Source of the DNA: Macrostomum hystrix
Lineage: Eukaryota > Platyhelminthes > Macrostomidae
Assembly: GCA_950097015.1 (NCBI GenBank)
Contig: CATNEN010000011.1
Location: 1-64,000 of the forward strand
Direction: 5' to 3'
Length of the DNA: 64,000 nucleotides
Part shown: piece after piece, positions 59,505 to 64,000 of the stretch
Layout of the letters: every line of letters begins with the position of its first letter
Position numbering within the stretch: position 1 is the first letter of the stretch
Position numbers and translations under genes: made by a program
Notes under the pieces: generated by a model
Told to the model about the DNA's origin: nothing
Seen by the model: the letters and a program-made list of their open reading frames with translations, nothing else
Database searches by the model: none

Positions 59505-60690
59505 ATGAACCCAGCTAAAGTTTTATATCTAGCTGCTCCCACAGATGTCTTGTGCAGCAATATCAGAACCAATGATTGCTATTGCAGCTTACAGCTAGCA
59601 TGCCTGACTTTGAGAGGCGCAATGATGCACGCTGATACAGGAACAACCATAGAAAACAATCATGCTCCGTGTAGCGATATAGAACAGCTTTGCGCGTGCT
59701 TCTCGCACAGATCGATATATGCTGCTATTTCAGAACTAAGGAACTGTGTCTGTGAACTGGGCGCTGAGGCTATAATAAAAATTCCTTGATTGAAACGTGC
59801 GTTTGCACACTCTCAATCAGCAGGAATATAGAAACGCAGCTAGAGTTTCAGCTAGCTGCTCCTACAGATGTCAATATGCTGCAATGTTAGAACTAGGCTC
59901 AAGCTTTTTGCAAATCACGCCGTACATGAAAAAGCGAAAAGAACAACTTGAGCTTCTTGCACGTGCACTAGAACAGCTTTGCACGTTCTGTTTGCAAAGA
60001 TCAATTCATGCTGCTATTTAAGCATTTTGAAGGGACACTCAAGGCTGTAGCTAGTTTGCTTAAGTGAAAGTGCTCTTACTCTAGTCAAGAGGAAGATATG
60101 AACGCAGCTAAAGTTTTATATCTAGCTGCTCCCACAGATGTCTTGTGCAGCAATATCAGAACCAATGATTGCTATTGCAGCTTACAGCTAGCATGCCTGA
60201 CTTTGAGAGGCGCAATGATGCACGCTGATACAGGAACAACCATAGAAAACAATCATGCTCCGTGTAGCGATATAGAACAGCTTTGCGCGTGCTTCTCGCA
60301 CAGATCGATATATGCTGCTATTTCAGAACTAAGGAACTGTGTCTGTGAACTGGGCGCTGAGGCTATAATAAAAATTCCTTGATTGAAACGTGCGTTTGCA
60401 CACTCTCAATCAGCAGGAATATAGAAACGCAGCTAGAGTTTCAGCTAGCTGCTCCTACAGATGTCAATATGCTGCAATGTTAGAACTAGGCTCAAGCTTT
60501 TTGCAAATCACGCCGTACATGAAAAAGCGAAAAGAACAACTTGAGCTTCTTGCACGTGCACTAGAACAGCTTTGCACGTTCTGTTTGCAAAGATCAATTC
60601 ATGCTGCTATTTAAGCATTTTGAAGGGACACTCAAGGCTGTAGCTAGTTTGCTTAAGTGAAAGTGCTCTTACTCTAGTCAAGAGGAAGAT
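59505..60690 (+). repeat. 1186-bp dimer HOR, copy 3
   Basis: Same pair, with GCTGCAATGTTAG in both units. The following units at 60691 and 61284 no longer carry the ATGAACCCAGC marker. Confidence 0.9.
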
Positions 60691-63310
60691 ATGAACGCAG
60701 CTAAAGTTTTATATCTAGCTGCTCCCACAGATGTCTTGTGCAGCAATATCAGAACCAATGATTGCTATTGCAGCTTACAGCTAGCATGCCTGACTTTGAG
60801 AGGCGCAATGATGCACGCTGATACAGGAACAACCATAGAAAACAATCATGCTCCGTGTAGCGATATAGAACAGCTTTGCGCGTGCTTCTCGCACAGATCG
60901 ATATATGCTGCTATTTCAGAACTAAGGAACTGTGTCTGTGAACTGGGCGCTGAGGCTATAATAAAAATTCCTTGATTGAAACGTGCGTTTGCACACTCTC
61001 AATCAGCAGGAATATAGAAACGCAGCTAGAGTTTCAGCTAGCTGCTCCTACAGATGTCAATATGCTGCAATGTTAGAACTAGGCTCAAGCTTTTTGCAAA
61101 TCACGCCGTACATGAAAAAGCGAAAAGAACAACTTGAGCTTCTTGCACGTGCACTAGAACAGCTTTGCACGTTCTGTTTGCAAAGATCAATTCATGCTGC
61201 TATTTAAGCATTTTAAAGGGACACTCAAGGCTGTAGCTAGTTTGCTTAAGTGAAAGTGCTCTTACTCTAGTCAAGAGGAAGATATGAACGCAGCTAAAGT
61301 TTTATATCTAGCTGCTCCCACAGATGTCTTGTGCAGCAATATCAGAACCAATGATTGCTATTGCAGCTTACAGCTAGCATGCCTGACTTTGAGAGGCGCA
61401 ATGATGCACGCTGATACAGGAACAACCATAGAAAACAATCATGCTCCGTGTAGCGATATAGAACAGCTTTGCGCGTGCTTCTCGCACAGATCGATATATG
61501 CTGCTATTTCAGAACTAAGGAACTGTGTCTGTGAACTAGGCGCTGAGGCTATAATAAAATTTCCTTGATTGAAACGTGCGTTTACACACTCTCAATCAGC
61601 GGGAATATAGAAACGCAGCTAGAGTTTCAGCTAGCTGCTCCTACAGATGTCAATATGCTGCTATGTTAGAACTAGGCTCAAGCTTTTTGCAAATCACGCC
61701 GTACATGAAAAAGCGAAAAGAACAACTTGAGCTTCTTGCACGTGCACTAGAACAGCTTTGCACGTTCTGTTTGCAAAGATCAATTCATGCTACTATTTAG
61801 GCATTTTGAAGGGACACTTAAGGCTGTAGCTAGTTTGCTTAAGTGAAAGTGCTCTTACTCTAGTCAAGAGGAAGATATGAACGCAGCTAAAGTTTTATAT
61901 CTAGCTGCTCCCACAGATGTCTTGTGCAGCAATATCAGAACCAATGATTGCTATTGCAGCTTACAGCTAGCATGCCTGACTTTGAGAGGCGCAATGATGC
62001 ACGCTGATACAGGAACAACCATAGAAAACAATCATGCTCCGTGTAGCGATATAGAACAGCTTTGCGCGTGCTTCTCGCACAGATCGATATATGCTGCTAT
62101 TTCAGAACTAAGGAACTGTGTCTGTGAACTGGGCGCTGAGGCTATAATAAAAATTCCTTGATTGAAACGTGCGTTTGCACACTCTCAATCAGCGGGAATA
62201 TAGAAACGCAGCTAGAGTTTCAGCTAGCTGCTCCTACAGATGTCAATATGCTGCTATGTTAGAACTAGGCTCAAACTTTTTGCAAATCACGCCGTACATG
62301 AAAAAGCGAAAAGAACAACTTGATCTTCTTGCACGTGCACTAGAACAGCTTTGCACGTTCTGTTTGCAAAGATCAATTCATGCTGCTATTTAAGCATTTT
62401 TATTAACAATCATGACAATAACAGCATTTAAGCATTTTTATTAACAATCATGATAATAACAATCATGATAATAAAAATTCCTTGATTGAAACGTGCGTTT
62501 GCACACTCTCAATCAGCAGGAATATAGAAACGCAGCTAGAGTTTCAGCTAGCTGCTCCTACAGATGTCAATATGCTGCTATGTTAGAACTAGGCTCAAGC
62601 TTTTTGCAAATCACGCCGTACATGAAAAAGCGAAAAGAACAACTTGAGCTTCTTGCACGTGCACTAGAACAGCTTTGCACGTTCTGTTTGCAAAGATCAA
62701 TTCATGCTACTATTTAGGCATTTTGAAGGGACACTTAAGGCTGTAGCTAGTTTGCTTAAGTGAAAGTGCTCTTACTCTAGTCAAGAGGAAGATATGAACG
62801 CAGCTAAAGTTTTATATCTAGCTGCTCCCACAGATGTCTTGTGCAGCAATATCAGAACCAATGATTGCTATTGCAGCTTACAGCTAGCATGCCTGACTTT
62901 GAGAGGCGCAATGATGCACGCTGATACAGGAACAACCATAGAAAACAATCATGCTCCGTGTAGCGATATAGAACAGCTTTGCGCGTGCTTCTCGCACAGA
63001 TCGATATATGCTGCTATTTCAGAACTAAGGAACTGTGTCTGTGAACTGGGCGCTGAGGCTATAATAAAAATTCCTTGATTGAAACGTGCGTTTGCACACT
63101 CTCAATCAGCGGGAATATAGAAACGCAGCTAGAGTTTCAGCTAGCTGCTCCTACAGATGTCAATATGCTGCTATGTTAGAACTAGGCTCAAGCTTTTTGC
63201 AAATCACGCCGTACATGAAAAAGCGAAAAGAACAACTTGAGCTTCTTGCACGTGCACTAGAACAGCTTTGCACGTTCTGTTTGCAAAGATCAATTCATGC
63301 TGCTATTTAA

Positions 63311-63369
63311 GCATTTTTATTAACAATCATGATAATAACAGCATTTAAGCATTTCTATTAACAATCATG
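63311..63369 (+). repeat. Contracted linker, 59 bp
   Basis: Fifteen bases shorter than the standard form: the second ACAATCATGATAATA is absent. It also has CATTTCTATT for CATTTTTATT. Confidence 0.88.
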
Positions 63370-63619
63370 ATAATAAAAATTCCTTGATTGAAACGTGCGT
63401 TTGCACACTCGCAATCAGCGGGAATATAGAAACGCAGCTAGAGTTTCAGCTAGCCGCTCCTACAGATGTCAATATGCTGCTATGTTAGAACTAGGCTCAA
63501 GCTTTTTGCAAATCACGCCGTACATGAAAAAGCGAAAAGAACAACTTGAGCTTCTTGCACGTGCACTAGAACAGCTTTGCACGTTCTGTTTGCAAAGATC
63601 AATTCATGCTGCTATTTAA

Positions 63620-63731
63620 GCATTTTTATTAACAATCATGATAATAACAGCATTTAAGCATTTTTATTAACAATCATGATAATAACAGCATTTAAGCCTT
63701 TTTATTAACAATCATGATAATAACAATCATG
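63620..63731 (+). repeat. Expanded linker, 112 bp
   Basis: Standard linker plus one 38-bp repeat, with the AAGCCTTTTT variant. It is the counterpart of the 150-bp linker at 56064-56213, with one repeat fewer. Confidence 0.9.
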
Positions 63732-64000
63732 ATAATAAAAATTCCTTGATTGAAACGTGCGTTTGCAGACTCTCAATCAGCAGGAATATAGAAACGCAGC
63801 TAGAGTTTCTGCTAGCTGCTCCTACAGATGTCAATATGCTGCAATGTTAGAACTAGGCTCAAGCTTTTTGCAAATCACGCCGTACATGAAAAAGCGAAAA
63901 GAACAACTTGAGCTTCTTGCACGTGCACTAGAACAGCTTTGCACGTTCTGTTTGCAAAGATCAATTCATGCTGCTATTTAAGCATTTTGAAGGGACACTC

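Larger units (their letters stand above)
56540..61876 (+). repeat. Segment 6: homogeneous 593-bp B units
   Basis: Nine B units with ATGs at 56540, 57133, 57726, 58319, 58912, 59505, 60098, 60691 and 61284, all 593 bp and with few differences. Units at 57133, 58319 and 59505 read ATGAACCCAGC where the others read ATGAACGCAGC, which gives a 1186-bp dimer repeated three times. No linker module is present. This is the cleanest B stretch and a good source for a B consensus. Confidence 0.97.
1..64000 (+). repeat. Giant tandem array with nested higher-order structure
   Basis: Ninety-nine units can be anchored by the ATG of the conserved leader AGAGGAAGATATG, all on the same strand. Spacing between anchors is 575-579 bp (A, C and D forms), 587 bp (A with a 10-bp insertion), 592-593 bp (B), 653 bp (B with a minisatellite), 917 bp (B plus one 324-bp module) and 1317 bp (B plus two modules). 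No base stretch of 300 bp or more lies outside the repeat. The first 424 bases are the end of a unit whose start is outside the window, and the last unit is cut at 64000. None of the main periods is a multiple of three (577 and 593), so no reading frame can run through successive units. Unit order, not just unit sequence, is repeated, which is seen directly by comparing unit lengths and diagnostic variants. Confidence 0.99.
61877..64000 (+). repeat. Segment 7: start of a second copy of the 54306-56539 block
   Basis: A 917-bp unit at 61877 and a multi-module unit from 62794 that runs off the window. They match the 917-bp unit at 54306 and the 1317-bp unit at 55223, both at an offset of 7571 bp. 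Shared private variants are CATGCTACTATTTAGGCATTT at the end of the first unit, GCTAGCCGCTCC in the middle half-unit (55891-55902 region and 63450-63461 region), a linker copy with AAGCCTTTTTATT, and TTTCTGCTAGC in the last half-unit. Linker lengths differ: 74 and 150 bp in the left copy, 59 and 112 bp in the right copy. Confidence 0.9.

Noticed and set aside
1-64000. CRISPR array
   Set aside because: Repeats are hundreds of bases long without unique spacers of uniform length, and no short repeat-spacer pattern exists.
1-64000. tRNA, rRNA or RNA polymerase III internal promoter boxes
   Set aside because: I saw no cloverleaf-like arrangement and no GGTTCGA-type B box in the unit.
1-64000. Simple assembly duplication of one unit
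   Set aside because: Units differ in length and in linked variants, and blocks of unlike units recur in order, which a looping assembler would not create. The exact copy number could still be wrong.

Overview
The whole 64,000-base window is one tandem-repeat array. It enters from the left in mid-unit and leaves on the right in mid-unit, so the true array is longer than the window. I can anchor 99 successive units by a conserved start (an AGAGGAAGAT ribosome-binding-like motif followed by ATG AAC GCA GCT). Unit lengths fall into classes of 575-579, 587, 592-593, 653, 917 and 1317 bp. I recognise no conventional gene, rRNA, tRNA, transposase, CRISPR array or origin, and hand counts of a few lines give about 44% GC.

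The structure is hierarchical. (1) Each unit is an ancient dimer of two related half-units of about 290 bp. (2) Units come in two main forms: A (577/578 bp) and B (593 bp). Their outer parts are nearly identical, but they carry a diverged central block. There are also derivatives C (579 bp) and D (577 bp with a fused frame). (3) Units are grouped into higher-order repeats (HORs): 4041-bp spacing on the left, 2357, 2324 and 2427 bp in the middle, and 1186 bp on the right. (4) A 324-bp module (a 74-bp AT-rich linker plus an extra second half-unit) has been inserted into many B units between 39.5 and 56.5 kb, and again after 61.8 kb. The linker is itself built from a 38-bp repeat.

Layout: 1-16585, A units only; 16586-33127, mixed A, B and C units with most of the sporadic damage; 33128-39506, D, A and B units in a 4-unit HOR; 39507-50131, B units with 917-bp forms in a 2427-bp HOR; 50132-56539, a short D/A/B patch and then 917-bp and 1317-bp forms; 56540-61876, homogeneous 593-bp B units; 61877-64000, the start of a second copy of the 54306-56539 block, 7571 bp further on.

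Every unit carries one or two short open frames. The first (94-111 codons, up to 9 cysteines in the 94-codon form, three C-x-C pairs) starts with ATG behind a purine-rich motif and is open in about 90 of 99 copies. Differences between copies that I could score by eye are about four replacement changes per silent one, with several nonsense changes and frameshifts. That is what neutral drift would give, so I treat the frames as doubtful genes.

Organism: not determinable from this window. Nested higher-order repeats, A/B mosaic monomers and local homogenisation are the signature of eukaryotic satellite DNA (centromeric or heterochromatic type). The ribosome-binding-like motif would suit a bacterium, phage or plasmid, but it may be coincidental. 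If the host is prokaryotic, an array of this size and order would be very unusual.
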